Positions 31,488-39,681 of a DNA stretch of 64,000 nucleotides are shown in pieces. Source of the DNA: Planctomycetota bacterium (lineage in GTDB: Bacteria; Planctomycetota; Planctomycetia; Pirellulales; Pirellulaceae); NCBI GenBank assembly GCA_029259935.1, contig JAJDEH010000288.1:1-64000 (forward strand), in the 5' to 3' direction. The stretch's first letter is position 1; each line of letters begins with the position of its first letter. Under the pieces are notes generated by a model, which had not been told where the DNA came from, searched no databases, and saw only the letters and a list, made by a program, of their open reading frames with translations. Both the position numbers and the translations under genes were made by a program.

Positions 31488-31862
31488 TCACGCCGCGTGT
31501 TTCTTCTTCGTCGGCTTGAACTCGTAGCTCACATCGAAACGATGCTGATCGCAATCCTTGCAGCTCGTCCGGCGGCGAACTATTTGTGTGAACGGGATCG
31601 CGAACGTACCGCCGCAGTCGCAGTCCTTTCCCTCGTCGCCGTGCAGTGGTTGGCACTGTCCGCAAAGGAACGCCGTATGCTCGCTCGCGATCGGCTGGCC
31701 GATGTACCGCGTGCGGTTGGTGGATCCACAGTTCGGACAACGTGACGGGGCGGCCGTGGCGAGCGTTCGCCGCTTTTGCCGGGATCCCTTCGGCCGGCCG
31801 CCTTTAGACGCCTTGGATTGACGACGTGAGTTGTTGCCTTTGCTCGGTCGCTTCTTGGTCAT
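31488..31862 (-). CDS. Zinc-ribbon protein with basic N-terminus
   Basis: 124 aa. The first 40 residues are very basic (KGGRPKGSRQKRR). Eight cysteines follow in four pairs (42/45, 67/70, 81/83, 101/104), consistent with two zinc ribbons. Nucleic-acid binding is likely. It converges on the NDT/TIR-like gene, the two stop codons being directly adjacent. No family name can be given. Confidence 0.65.
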   Translation of the reverse strand: MTKKRPSKGNNSRRQSKASKGGRPKGSRQKRRTLATAAPSRCPNCGSTNRTRYIGQPIASEHTAFLCGQCQPLHGDEGKDCDCGGTFAIPFTQIVRRRTSCKDCDQHRFDVSYEFKPTKKKHAA

Positions 31863-32068
31863 AACGGAGTTGCCTTTCGTTGCTTGCGGCGTTTACGTTT
31901 TGGACGGGGATCGGTGGCCAGGCGGCAACCCTCGTAGGGCAAACGGGGCCACCCAGATTCTACGGTTGAACTAGAGAAATAGCGCCGGCCAAACCTAGCA
32001 CCTCCCGTCAATAAAGTAGAATTGCCCGGTTCAAGACTTTTTTCATGACCGGCTATCCGGTGGCTCAC
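31859..32068 (-). CDS. Possible small basic protein coupled to the zinc-ribbon gene
   Basis: The open frame ends in an ATGA overlap with the downstream start, the usual sign of coupled translation, and its last 20 residues are very basic (DPRPKRKRRKQRK). The first half has unremarkable composition, and a TTG near 31942 would give only about 27 aa. Either start is uncertain and the gene may not be real. Confidence 0.25.
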   Translation of the reverse strand: MSHRIAGHEKSLEPGNSTLLTGGARFGRRYFSSSTVESGWPRLPYEGCRLATDPRPKRKRRKQRKATPL

Positions 32069-32239
32069 GCCGGCGGCGACATGCTTTCACAGTTCCACGG
32101 CTTGTTTCTAGCATCACTCACGGTATTCTGAGGTGCGACTTCCGCCACTTTCAGTGTGGTGCGGCGAAGCCTGAACAGAAATCTACTAACGTGAATCCTG
32201 CTTACCGCGGGATTTGCAACACAATCAGCGAGGTGATTG

Positions 32240-33874
32240 ATGATCCGTTTCTCGAAAAAAATTGTCTGTTGGCTGCTCGTGGCGATGATGGTTGCGTCGC
32301 CGACTTGGGGCTACGCACAAGAGCCCGCCGCGGTGGCACCGACCAAGAAGCTTGACCTTTCCTTTGTCACGCCCGAGGCCGTGGCGGCCGTCGTCCTGCA
32401 TCCTCGTCGCGTATTGACCGCGCCGGAGATGGCCATGTTGCCGATCGAGATCATCTCGGCCGCCGGTATTCAGGAATTCGGCATCGACCCGGCCGACATT
32501 GAACAGGTCATTGGCATAGTTGAACCTCCCGCCGCGGGACCGCCCGGTTATGGCGTGGTGTTTCGTCTGGCCAAGCCATATCGGCTGGACGCCCTCAAAG
32601 TGCCGGCGGAGTTGCCGCTTGTTGAAGCCGAACTGGACGGCCGCCCTTATCGGCAGTCGCCGAATCCGATGACGCCGGGGCTGTACATGCCGGACGAAAA
32701 GACACTGCTGGTGGCGACCGACGCGGTGCTCAAGAAGATGCTGACGAATCAAAAGGAACCGACCGAAGGTCCGCTCAGCCGTCTCATGAGCCAAACCGAC
32801 ACGTCGGCCGACGTGCTTGTATTAGCCGTTGTCGAGCCCGTGCGCCCGATGCTTACCGCCGGGCTGGGCGAAGTGCCGCTGCCCGTCGAAGGCCTGGACC
32901 GAGTTCCCGGACTGATCGATGCCGCCAAGGTCGAAGTGGTCGTCACGGGCGGGACCAGCGCTTCCTTGGTGCTGCTGTCGCCCGATGATGCGGCGGCGGA
33001 GGAATTGGAAGGAACCCTCAATCGCTTGTTGGACATGGGCCAGCAAGCCACGTTGGCTCAGGTCAATTCGACGGTGCCGGAGAGCGACGATCCGATTGAG
33101 CGGGCGGCCTCGCAGTACAGCCAGAGAATCACGCGGCACATGTTTGACATGCTGCGTCCCGTCCGTACAGGTAGAAAGCTTCGCGTCGACCAAGGCGGCG
33201 TCGCCAGCCAAAGTGCCACCATCGGAGTTCTCGTCGCGTTGCTGTTGCCGGCAGTAGAAGCCGCCCGCGAAGCGGCCCGACGGTCGCAGGCAACCAACAA
33301 CCTTCGGCAAATCGCCGTGGCGATGCACAATCGTCACGACGTGTTTAGAAAGTTTCCCGCCCGCGCCAACTTTGACGCGGACGGCAAACCACTGCTGAGC
33401 TGGCGAGTGCATCTGCTGCCCTATCTTGATCAGCAGGCGCTGTACGACCAGTTCCGCCTGGATGAGCCGTGGGATAGTGAGCACAACAAGAAGCTGGCCG
33501 AGCGAGTGCCGCAGGTCTATCGCAATCCCTCCAGCCCCTCGAAGCCGGGCCACGCCAGTTTCGTCGTGCCGACCGGCAAAGGCACGATCTTCGAGTCCAA
33601 GGAAGGCACTCCGATAAGCAAGATCACCGACGGTACATCCAATACGATCCTGGTCTTGGAAGTCAATCCGGACAGCGAAGTCATTTGGACCAAGCCGGAC
33701 GACTTCAAACACGATCCCGACCAGCCGCTGACGGGCCTAGGCAAAGCCCATCCCGGCGGCTTCAACGCGGCGATCGCCGACGGCGGCGTCCGATTCATTT
33801 CCGCCAACGTCGACCCGCAGACATTCCTGCGCCTGTTGATGATGAACGACGGCCAACCGGTCGAACTACCCTAG
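32240..33874 (+). CDS. Exported DUF1559-type protein
   Basis: 544 aa from ATG 32240 (GAGG upstream; a TTG one codon earlier is possible). A signal peptide ([21 protein letters not shown]) precedes about 280 residues of unassigned sequence. The C-terminal half is the planctomycete DUF1559 pattern: [48 protein letters not shown] and [18 protein letters not shown]. In the typical family the helix is preceded by a prepilin-like N-terminus; here it is internal, after a separate domain, so pilin-like processing is unlikely. Confidence 0.85.
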   Translation: MIRFSKKIVCWLLVAMMVASPTWGYAQEPAAVAPTKKLDLSFVTPEAVAAVVLHPRRVLTAPEMAMLPIEIISAAGIQEFGIDPADIEQVIGIVEPPAAGPPGYGVVFRLAKPYRLDALKVPAELPLVEAELDGRPYRQSPNPMTPGLYMPDEKTLLVATDAVLKKMLTNQKEPTEGPLSRLMSQTDTSADVLVLAVVEPVRPMLTAGLGEVPLPVEGLDRVPGLIDAAKVEVVVTGGTSASLVLLSPDDAAAEELEGTLNRLLDMGQQATLAQVNSTVPESDDPIERAASQYSQRITRHMFDMLRPVRTGRKLRVDQGGVASQSATIGVLVALLLPAVEAAREAARRSQATNNLRQIAVAMHNRHDVFRKFPARANFDADGKPLLSWRVHLLPYLDQQALYDQFRLDEPWDSEHNKKLAERVPQVYRNPSSPSKPGHASFVVPTGKGTIFESKEGTPISKITDGTSNTILVLEVNPDSEVIWTKPDDFKHDPDQPLTGLGKAHPGGFNAAIADGGVRFISANVDPQTFLRLLMMNDGQPVELP

Positions 33875-33980
33875 TGCTTCGCGACGGCCAGGAATTAGGG
33901 TTGTGTGCCACTGGCTCTGCCAGTGCAGGTAACGAGAACAAGGTCCAACTGGCACCCGAAATCTGAGCCGTCACAAAGCA

Positions 33981-34000
33981 CTAGCAGCAGGTTGAAAAAA
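33981..34000 (+). repeat. CTAGCAG...GTTGAAAAA end motif, copy 2
   Basis: CTAGCAGCAGGTTGAAAAA; it resembles 28913-28932 and 36976-36995 with two or three differences, and abuts the 99-bp repeat at 34002. Confidence 0.45.
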
Positions 34001-34001
34001 A

Positions 34002-34100
34002 GTAGGCCGGACCAAGGAGTGAAGCGACGATGTTCCGGCATCCACGATTTCAGGGAAAACTAAGGACTGCCGGAGCGGCGCTTCGCTTGATCCGTCCTAC
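34002..34100 (+). repeat. 99-bp imperfect palindromic repeat, copy A
   Basis: It starts GTAGGCCGGACCAAGGAG and ends CCGTCCTAC. It is itself an imperfect palindrome and is the inverted counterpart of 35577-35675, of exactly equal length and mostly identical. REP/BIME-like or MITE-like. Confidence 0.8.
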
Positions 34101-34141
34101 ACAATGGGTCTTTCAACAGGCGGCTATCCCGGCCCTAATCC

Positions 34142-35539
34142 TTATTCAAGGCGTTTGGCCTTTTGTCGCCGGCCGTTCTGCAACAACTCCAGCGAGGTGC
34201 ATTTGCCGTCGTCATCGACTTCAAATATCAGCGTCGCTTTAACGACCTTGTACGACCATTCGGTTTCTGACCGTGCATGGACTTGGAAGGTCGGCTGGCC
34301 CGTGAGCCCGACCATTAGCTTGTCGTCCTTGATGGTAACCGTAAATACGACACCCGGGGCGAGTTTGTACTTGCCCACATATTTGCGCATGACTTTGGGT
34401 GGCACTTCGACCGTTTTCTCGAACTTCCGTGGTTCGACCTTTACGCCCGCGATCATTCGCAAGATGTCTTGGGCCAATTGATCCACCTCGCCCGTCGCCG
34501 TGTTGGTTAGCAACACAACGCTTGTCTGGGTTTCTGGATTCACGAGCAACATGGAGTGGTATCCGCCTGTCTGCCCGTTGTGCCAACGCGTGCTACCATC
34601 ATGTGCCACGTGCCAGCCGAGCCCTTTAGCAAACTCCCCTTTGGCGAGAGGTTTCTGATGCACTTTCCAAGCCAACTCAAGGGCCTGGCCAAGCTCATTC
34701 GCCGGCGGATTCAAGTTTGCTTTCGCGAATCGCAGCATGTCGTTGGCCGTACTGCGAATCGCGCCGGCGCCTGCCAACGTTGGAAGATCCCAATTGCCGT
34801 CCGGATGGCCGTCAGCTCGATGGGGCGGCGCCAACCGTGCCTGCTGCAACTCGTTGAGCGTGATGGTGGTACTGGTCATGTTTAGCGGCATGGCGATTCG
34901 CTCGCGCAGCAACTTTTCGTAGGTTGCCTTCCGTTGGCGCGCCAGCAGGTGACCCAGCAGCCCCTGTCCTAGATTCGAGTACTCGCTGGCTTCACCCGGA
35001 GCCCGTTTGAGTTTGTGGCTCTTCAAGAACGCGTAGAGGTCCTCGACGGAGTAGTCCGCATACGGATTGTCAGGCTGCAATATTTTCAGATTGTCCGGTA
35101 GTCGTGGCAGGCCGGACACGTGGGTTGAAAGGTCTCGCAGCGTAATGGCCCGTTTGCCGCGGGTTGGCATCTTCGTACCCGATGGCAAGAGATCGCCGGC
35201 TGGTTGATCGAGTTTCACCTGACCCTGCATCACGGCATCGGCCAGCAACACGCCTGTAAAAACCTTGGAAGCCGAGCCAATCTCGAATACCGATTCGCCG
35301 TCGGGCACGCGGGCGTCGGCTTTGCTCATGCGTCCGTACCCGAAGGTAGTTTCCCGGCCCTCGTGCAGCACCCCGATCGTCATGCCCACGATCACCTCGT
35401 TGTCGACATACGGCTGCACGAGCCGATCGACGCGTTCATGCAGCGATTCTTCCGCGTGCAGGATCGGACACAAGGCACCAAGTTGCGCGATCGTCAACAA
35501 CGTTGACAAAGCGAGAAATAGAATTCGTCGATCGGACAT
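34142..35539 (-). CDS. Exported serine beta-lactamase/PBP-fold hydrolase
   Basis: 465 aa from ATG 35539, with AGGAGA 7-8 bases upstream; the frame further upstream runs into the repeat. There is a signal peptide (ILFLALSTLLTIAQLGALCPILHA). The catalytic Ser89-x-x-Lys92 lies in FEIGSASKVFTG, a YSN motif is in ASEYSNLGQG, and the third motif is HNGQTGG. This is the class C/esterase/peptidase group; a C-terminal lipocalin-like domain of about 100 residues (KYVGKYKLAPGVVFTVTIK) is added. Beta-lactam resistance should not be assumed: most planctomycete homologues have unknown substrates. Confidence 0.88.
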   Translation of the reverse strand: MSDRRILFLALSTLLTIAQLGALCPILHAEESLHERVDRLVQPYVDNEVIVGMTIGVLHEGRETTFGYGRMSKADARVPDGESVFEIGSASKVFTGVLLADAVMQGQVKLDQPAGDLLPSGTKMPTRGKRAITLRDLSTHVSGLPRLPDNLKILQPDNPYADYSVEDLYAFLKSHKLKRAPGEASEYSNLGQGLLGHLLARQRKATYEKLLRERIAMPLNMTSTTITLNELQQARLAPPHRADGHPDGNWDLPTLAGAGAIRSTANDMLRFAKANLNPPANELGQALELAWKVHQKPLAKGEFAKGLGWHVAHDGSTRWHNGQTGGYHSMLLVNPETQTSVVLLTNTATGEVDQLAQDILRMIAGVKVEPRKFEKTVEVPPKVMRKYVGKYKLAPGVVFTVTIKDDKLMVGLTGQPTFQVHARSETEWSYKVVKATLIFEVDDDGKCTSLELLQNGRRQKAKRLE

Positions 35540-35576
35540 AAGATCATCTCCTTCGAGTTGAACAAAGAGCAATTGT

Positions 35577-35675
35577 GTAGGCCGGAACAAGCGAAGCGCT
35601 GCTCCGGCAGTCCGCAGTTTTCATTGAAATCGTGGATGCCGGAACATCGTCGCTGCGCTCCTTGGTCCGGCCTAC
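35577..35675 (-). repeat. 99-bp imperfect palindromic repeat, copy B
   Basis: The reverse complement of this interval matches 34002-34100 over the full length, for example GTAGGCCGGACCAAGGAG and CATCCACGATTTCA. Together the copies frame the beta-lactamase-fold gene as inverted repeats. Confidence 0.8.
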
Positions 35676-35735
35676 CCGTTTTCAACATGGTGCCGGGTCA
35701 TGAATTGTAAAATTGTTTTTCTTCGGGGCACTTCC

Positions 35736-36326
35736 TCACTTGGTATCTCCTAATTCGCGAAACAATTCCGACAATTCGTCGCGTACCGGGAGCAGCGACT
35801 TGGCCACCGCCTTTTGGTTCAGCGAGTAGATCCACCATCCTAACAGCAACGTAAAGACACAGTACGCCACGGAGCCAACCGTGACGCCATTGATGCCGAA
35901 GTACAAAAGATTGACCCCAATCAAGATGGGACTGATGTACCACCAGCCCACGGACCGCGACAACTGGATCTGCCGATCCAGCCGCTCGATTTCCGTCATG
36001 CAAAATTCGCGAACCGAAGCGTCCAGACGCGAAGGAGCCCGGTCCATTCTTGTTCGATGCATTTTATAAACGACGTAACCAGCGCCCATCACCACGATCG
36101 CCGCGCCGAGCTTGGCGAGAGGTTCTTCAATTTTCAATAGCGCCCGGGTGAAGAAAATGATGACGACAACCGCGGCGACCGTTTCGATGACATCCCGGCG
36201 AACGATTGAGGCACCCAATCGTTCGACCCGCCGGCCGACGCGCACCACCAGTTCTTCCCGTTTTTGGGGTGACAGTAGTCCGCCATTGGCTTTTTGCCAC
36301 GGTGAGCGTAGGTCGTCAAACGTCAT
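35736..36326 (-). CDS. Membrane protein, probable partner of the adjacent ECF sigma factor
   Basis: About 196 aa from ATG 36326, which overlaps the sigma-factor stop by 11 bases; an ATG at 36341 is the alternative. Cytoplasmic N-terminus (MTFDDLRSPWQKANGG), two hydrophobic segments (about 48-85), a charged middle, and two more (about 127-165), ending in a polar tail (LSELFRELGDTK). No known anti-sigma motif is visible. The overlap with the sigma gene is the reason to suspect a regulatory pair. Confidence 0.7.
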   Translation of the reverse strand: MTFDDLRSPWQKANGGLLSPQKREELVVRVGRRVERLGASIVRRDVIETVAAVVVIIFFTRALLKIEEPLAKLGAAIVVMGAGYVVYKMHRTRMDRAPSRLDASVREFCMTEIERLDRQIQLSRSVGWWYISPILIGVNLLYFGINGVTVGSVAYCVFTLLLGWWIYSLNQKAVAKSLLPVRDELSELFRELGDTK

Positions 36327-36825
36327 GGTCCGGTTTCCCATCGCAGTAGGCTTCTTCGAAGCGCTGTCTTATTCGGTGCAGTCGCACGCGCAAAGTGCCT
36401 TCGGTCATTCCCGATATCTCGGCCGCCTTGGGATACGGCACGTCATCCAGGAATAGCAACATCACGGCGCGATCGGTCTTCGACAGCGATGCCAGGAACT
36501 CGTCGAGGACCCGCGTTTCAAACGCGTCGCTTTCCGACTCGCCTGGCAGATGCCCGACGTCGGTCGGACTGGTCTTGATGTTCGCGCGTTTACGAGCGGT
36601 CCGATCCCACGCCAGGGCGGTATTCAAAGCGATACGATAAGCCCATGTGTCGAGGCTTGAGCGGCCTTCGAATCCGTCCATGCTCTTCCAAACTTGCATC
36701 ATGATTTCCTGCAGCAAATCCTCGCGTTCCCCGCTGTCCGCGTATGCGCGCGCGATCCCCGTCCAACGCCCCTGATTACGCTCGAACAGTTCGCGGAAGC
36801 TGCTTTCTCGTTCTTTCGAGGTCAT
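36316..36825 (-). CDS. ECF-type RNA polymerase sigma factor
   Basis: About 169 aa from ATG 36825; a GTG at 36873 is possible. Region 2: WTGIARAYADSGEREDLLQEIMMQVWKSMDGFEG and LDTWAYRIALNTAL. Region 4: LSKTDRAVMLLFLDDVPYPKAAEISGMTEGTLRVRLHRIRQRF. It overlaps the next gene, a four-helix membrane protein. It is a different lineage from the ECF factor at 24991-25644. Confidence 0.9.
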   Translation of the reverse strand: MTSKERESSFRELFERNQGRWTGIARAYADSGEREDLLQEIMMQVWKSMDGFEGRSSLDTWAYRIALNTALAWDRTARKRANIKTSPTDVGHLPGESESDAFETRVLDEFLASLSKTDRAVMLLFLDDVPYPKAAEISGMTEGTLRVRLHRIRQRFEEAYCDGKPDHDV

Positions 36826-36975
36826 CTCCCGCCTTGTTTTCCGTGCGTCAACCTGGCAACTGTTACCAAGCACTGCTTGGCTGCTTCGGCCTTTCTATAC
36901 ACATTGGTTGCGCCGTGAAGTGGTTTGTTACACGCCGTTGAGAAAGAATAGAGCCGTGCAAGAATTACCGCGCGC

Positions 36976-37112
36976 CTAGCAGCCTGTTGAAAAACTCGAA
37001 CTTAATGAGGGTGGCTGGGGTTGAGCGGTAGCGAACCCCCAGTAAATTGCGATCTGGGGGCTCACGTTCGTTCGACCCCAGCCACCCAACTCCATATCCA
37101 ACGGGCTGCTAG
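36976..37112. mobile_element. MITE-like palindromic element
   Basis: 137 bases with terminal inverted repeats (CTAGCAGCCTGTTGA at the left; reverse complement of the right end CTAGCAGCCCGTTGGA). Inside is a perfect 12-bp stem GGGTGGCTGGGG (37009-37020) with CCCCAGCCACCC (37076-37087) and an inner pair CCCCCA/TGGGGG. There is no coding capacity and no obvious target duplication. The right end supplies the TAG stop of the acylase gene at 37109. Confidence 0.7.
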
Positions 37113-39301
37113 TCGAACCGAAGAGCCTTGTATTCACCGGCCAGCCAGCGCGATACATCGCTGTTGTAGTAGCGGGAAAATCGATTTTCACTAGGCCCGC
37201 CGGGCAGGTTCGTCCATGCTTCGTCGGTGCCCAGATCAGCGACGAAATGATAGGACGGAGCGAAGGTCGATTCTCGATTGGCCGTGACCAGCGTGTGGCC
37301 TTGAAACGGCGTGGCGTGGCAGCCGGGCATGGCATAGCGGCGACTAGCAAAGCCCAGCAAACGCCCAACCTGATGGCCGCCGAAAAAGCGGTCGGTAAAG
37401 TGAAAGTAATTCACCTGCGACCAGGCCGGCATGGTTTTGTCCGCCAGTCGCTCGGCCGCGCGGCGGATCAGTTCCCCCTTGTCGCGATGCTGCCACCAGA
37501 GCGATTCGTCGCGCGCCAACAAGCGATCGGCCGCCGTGAGCACCATGATGGAAAAACCCGAACGGGAACAGAGGTACAATGCCCGCCGCCAGCCGATCCC
37601 CTCTTCATGCCCAAAAATTTCGACGATGACATTGCGATACAGCCGCTGAAACAAGGTCGCGTCGTCGCTCGTGGTGTCGTAACGATAATCCCACTGCTGG
37701 AGCCGTTGGTTGATCTCTCCATCCGGCAAATGCGGCAGCATGATCTCCAGCAACTGCTGGGCCTGCACGCTGACCACGTCGTATTGCAAAGCCTGCATAT
37801 CGGCGATCGTCGCAGATTCTATCTCGCGCAATCGCTCTTCAATGCGGCGTTTGCGATAGTCCGGCAAGGGCTGTGTGATCAGCGCCGGGCCGTTGGCCGG
37901 ATTGATGTCTTCGTTGGCCGTGGCGATGAAACCGGCCGGCGGATCGTACAAGCGGGGCGAAAGATCGAACGGCAGCCAGCCTTGCCAGTGGTTCGCTTCA
38001 TCCCAGGCCGGAATCGGCGTCAAGCCGTCATAGCCTCCGCCACGCTTTGGGAACCGGCCGCACGACTGCATGCCAATGTGCCCGTCGCGATCGGCGAACA
38101 TCCAGACCAGAGTCGGCTGTGGACATTCCCGAACCGCGTCCATCGCCGCGGCCGCGTCGCCGGCGGCCACCACTTCCAACCAAGTACCGATTCCCCGTCC
38201 CGCCCCCGGATAACTGCCCGACCAGGCGATCGCCAAATGGTATCCGGGGCCCATTTCATCCAGATCGCCTTCGATGATTCCCTGCGGATTCTCGAAAACT
38301 TTCATCGTTTCGGCCGCGGCCCCTTTGCGGCCCATCGGTTCCTCGCGCAATTCAAAGTCGCGCCAGCGATCGCCGCGACGATATTGCCAACCGGTCTCTC
38401 CGCCAGGCTGGCACTCTTCGATAAAGTAGTCGATCGTGTCGCCTTTCATATACGTGACGCCCCAGGCCAATCGCTTGGTGCGCGCCACGGCGAACAACGG
38501 ACAGCCCGGCAACGTGGCCCCCATCACGTAATCATCGTCCCACCGCAGCACCGCTTCGTACCAGATCGCCGGCAGCCGGTTCACTTCCAAATGCGGATCG
38601 CTGCACAACAAGGCCGCGCCCGTGGCGCTGCGTTTTGGACTGACGACCCAGGCGTTGCTGCCGGCAAGCCGCGGCAAATCGGTGAGCAATTCCAGCGCCT
38701 TGTCGGAAAGCTTGTTGGCGATTTTCACTTGTCTAAGTAAGTCGAAGTCGACGCTGTCCAAACGCGGGCTGAACAGTTCTCGCATTCCGTCGGCGTGGGC
38801 CCCGGCGTGAATCAGTTCCATCAACAGCCGTTCATTTTGAAGCTGGCTGACCGCCAGCCCGCCGAATCCCAACAGTTGGCCGACCAGCAAGATCGCGCCA
38901 TGATCCCAAGGCTGATGCTGAAAGCCGGTCGCCCACATGGCGAGCGAGCGGCCGGTGTCGTCCAAGCCGTCGTTCACGCCTTGGGCATAGTGCGCCATTT
39001 GCTCATGAATCTCGGACGGCAAGCCTTGCACTTCCGCTTCAAGATTTCGGTAGAGCCCCATCTTCCGCAAGAACCGATCCGTCTCCAACAGTTCGTCGCT
39101 GGCCGAGATTTCCTCGGCCGCCCGGCCGCTGGCGATGCTGCGCGCGAACAGCAATTGCGTGGGCCGGTCGAGCGCGTGGACGTAGCCGAGCCCATACAGT
39201 GCATCCAACTTAGAGGCGGCATCCACGTGCGGCACGCCGGCACCATCACGAGCCGCGGTAATATTTCGTTGAGCGTTTCGTAAACGTAAGGGCTTCATCA
39301 T
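37109..39301 (-). CDS. Penicillin-acylase-family Ntn hydrolase
   Basis: 730 aa from ATG 39301. Precursor layout: an alpha-like N-terminal part, then the autoprocessing site with nucleophile Ser215 in LAGSNAWVVSPKRS, SDPHL and LPAIWYEAVLRW. The beta part has FADRDGHIGMQSCGRFPKR, IATANEDINP and a C-terminal HTLVTANRESTFAPS. The family hydrolyses amide bonds of acylated amino compounds such as acyl-homoserine lactones or beta-lactams. No signal peptide is visible, although family members are usually exported. The last codon lies inside the palindromic element. Confidence 0.88.
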   Translation of the reverse strand: MMKPLRLRNAQRNITAARDGAGVPHVDAASKLDALYGLGYVHALDRPTQLLFARSIASGRAAEEISASDELLETDRFLRKMGLYRNLEAEVQGLPSEIHEQMAHYAQGVNDGLDDTGRSLAMWATGFQHQPWDHGAILLVGQLLGFGGLAVSQLQNERLLMELIHAGAHADGMRELFSPRLDSVDFDLLRQVKIANKLSDKALELLTDLPRLAGSNAWVVSPKRSATGAALLCSDPHLEVNRLPAIWYEAVLRWDDDYVMGATLPGCPLFAVARTKRLAWGVTYMKGDTIDYFIEECQPGGETGWQYRRGDRWRDFELREEPMGRKGAAAETMKVFENPQGIIEGDLDEMGPGYHLAIAWSGSYPGAGRGIGTWLEVVAAGDAAAAMDAVRECPQPTLVWMFADRDGHIGMQSCGRFPKRGGGYDGLTPIPAWDEANHWQGWLPFDLSPRLYDPPAGFIATANEDINPANGPALITQPLPDYRKRRIEERLREIESATIADMQALQYDVVSVQAQQLLEIMLPHLPDGEINQRLQQWDYRYDTTSDDATLFQRLYRNVIVEIFGHEEGIGWRRALYLCSRSGFSIMVLTAADRLLARDESLWWQHRDKGELIRRAAERLADKTMPAWSQVNYFHFTDRFFGGHQVGRLLGFASRRYAMPGCHATPFQGHTLVTANRESTFAPSYHFVADLGTDEAWTNLPGGPSENRFSRYYNSDVSRWLAGEYKALRFD

Positions 39302-39400
39302 GGACGGCAATTTTACTCATTTCGTTGCCAGTTCAAACGGCGGTGAGTGCGAATCTAGCTGTTGTTCGCTCGCCAGTTGGGTGCCGTGAGAAGGCCGCGT

Positions 39401-39450
39401 ACTGGTTCTTTGTCCCCCTTGCCAAGGGGGACCACAGGGGGTTCTTTTCC
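39401..39450 (+). repeat. G/C-run dispersed repeat, copy 2
   Basis: It shares CTGGTTCT, CCCCCTTGCCAAGGGGG and GGGGGTTCTTT with 62956-63000; the C-run and G-run form a small hairpin. Confidence 0.7.
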
Positions 39451-39568
39451 AAAAATACGCCCACTTCGCGAAATCCCCGCATTTACCCATCATGCTCCGC
39501 CCGCAAAACCAGCCGCCCCAAGTAATTTTCGTCGCCGCAACCCAGGCTAACGACGCTCGCGCCTCGCG

Positions 39569-39596
39569 GAAATGTTTGCACAACTGCAAACATTTC
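39569..39596. promoter_or_regulatory. Perfect 12-bp inverted repeat with 4-base loop
   Basis: GAAATGTTTGCA and TGCAAACATTTC separated by CAAC. AT-rich within GC-rich flanks and without a T-run, so a protein-binding operator is likelier than a terminator. It lies about 85 bases before tetR and 270 bases before the divergent acylase gene. Confidence 0.45.
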
Positions 39597-39664
39597 GGCC
39601 GCGCCTGCATTTCCGTCTATATGACATCGCTCTCAGGATTCTCGGAAAATAGCCAGAAATGTTA

Positions 39665-39680
39665 TTGACTGAACGGTCCA
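39665..39680 (+). promoter_or_regulatory. Putative TetR operator, site 1
   Basis: TTGACTGAACGGTCCA, a near-palindrome (half-sites TTGACTG and TGGACCG) ending one base before the tetR ATG. The reverse complement of site 2 (40311-40326) differs only in the two central bases. Confidence 0.65.
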
Positions 39681-39681
39681 C

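Larger units (their letters stand above)
39302..39664. other. Divergent intergenic region between acylase and tetR
   Basis: It contains the G/C-run repeat (39401-39450) and a perfect 12-bp palindrome (39569-39596) and ends at the first TetR operator. No gene is supported. Confidence 0.5.

Noticed and set aside
34142..35539. Antibiotic-resistance beta-lactamase
   Set aside because: Ser-x-x-Lys and YSN motifs fit a broad hydrolase family; the lipocalin-like addition and planctomycete context argue against calling resistance.
37247..38740. Plus-strand open frame of 497 aa opposite the acylase
   Set aside because: Shadow of the penicillin-acylase gene; Arg/His/Gln-rich translation without domain features.
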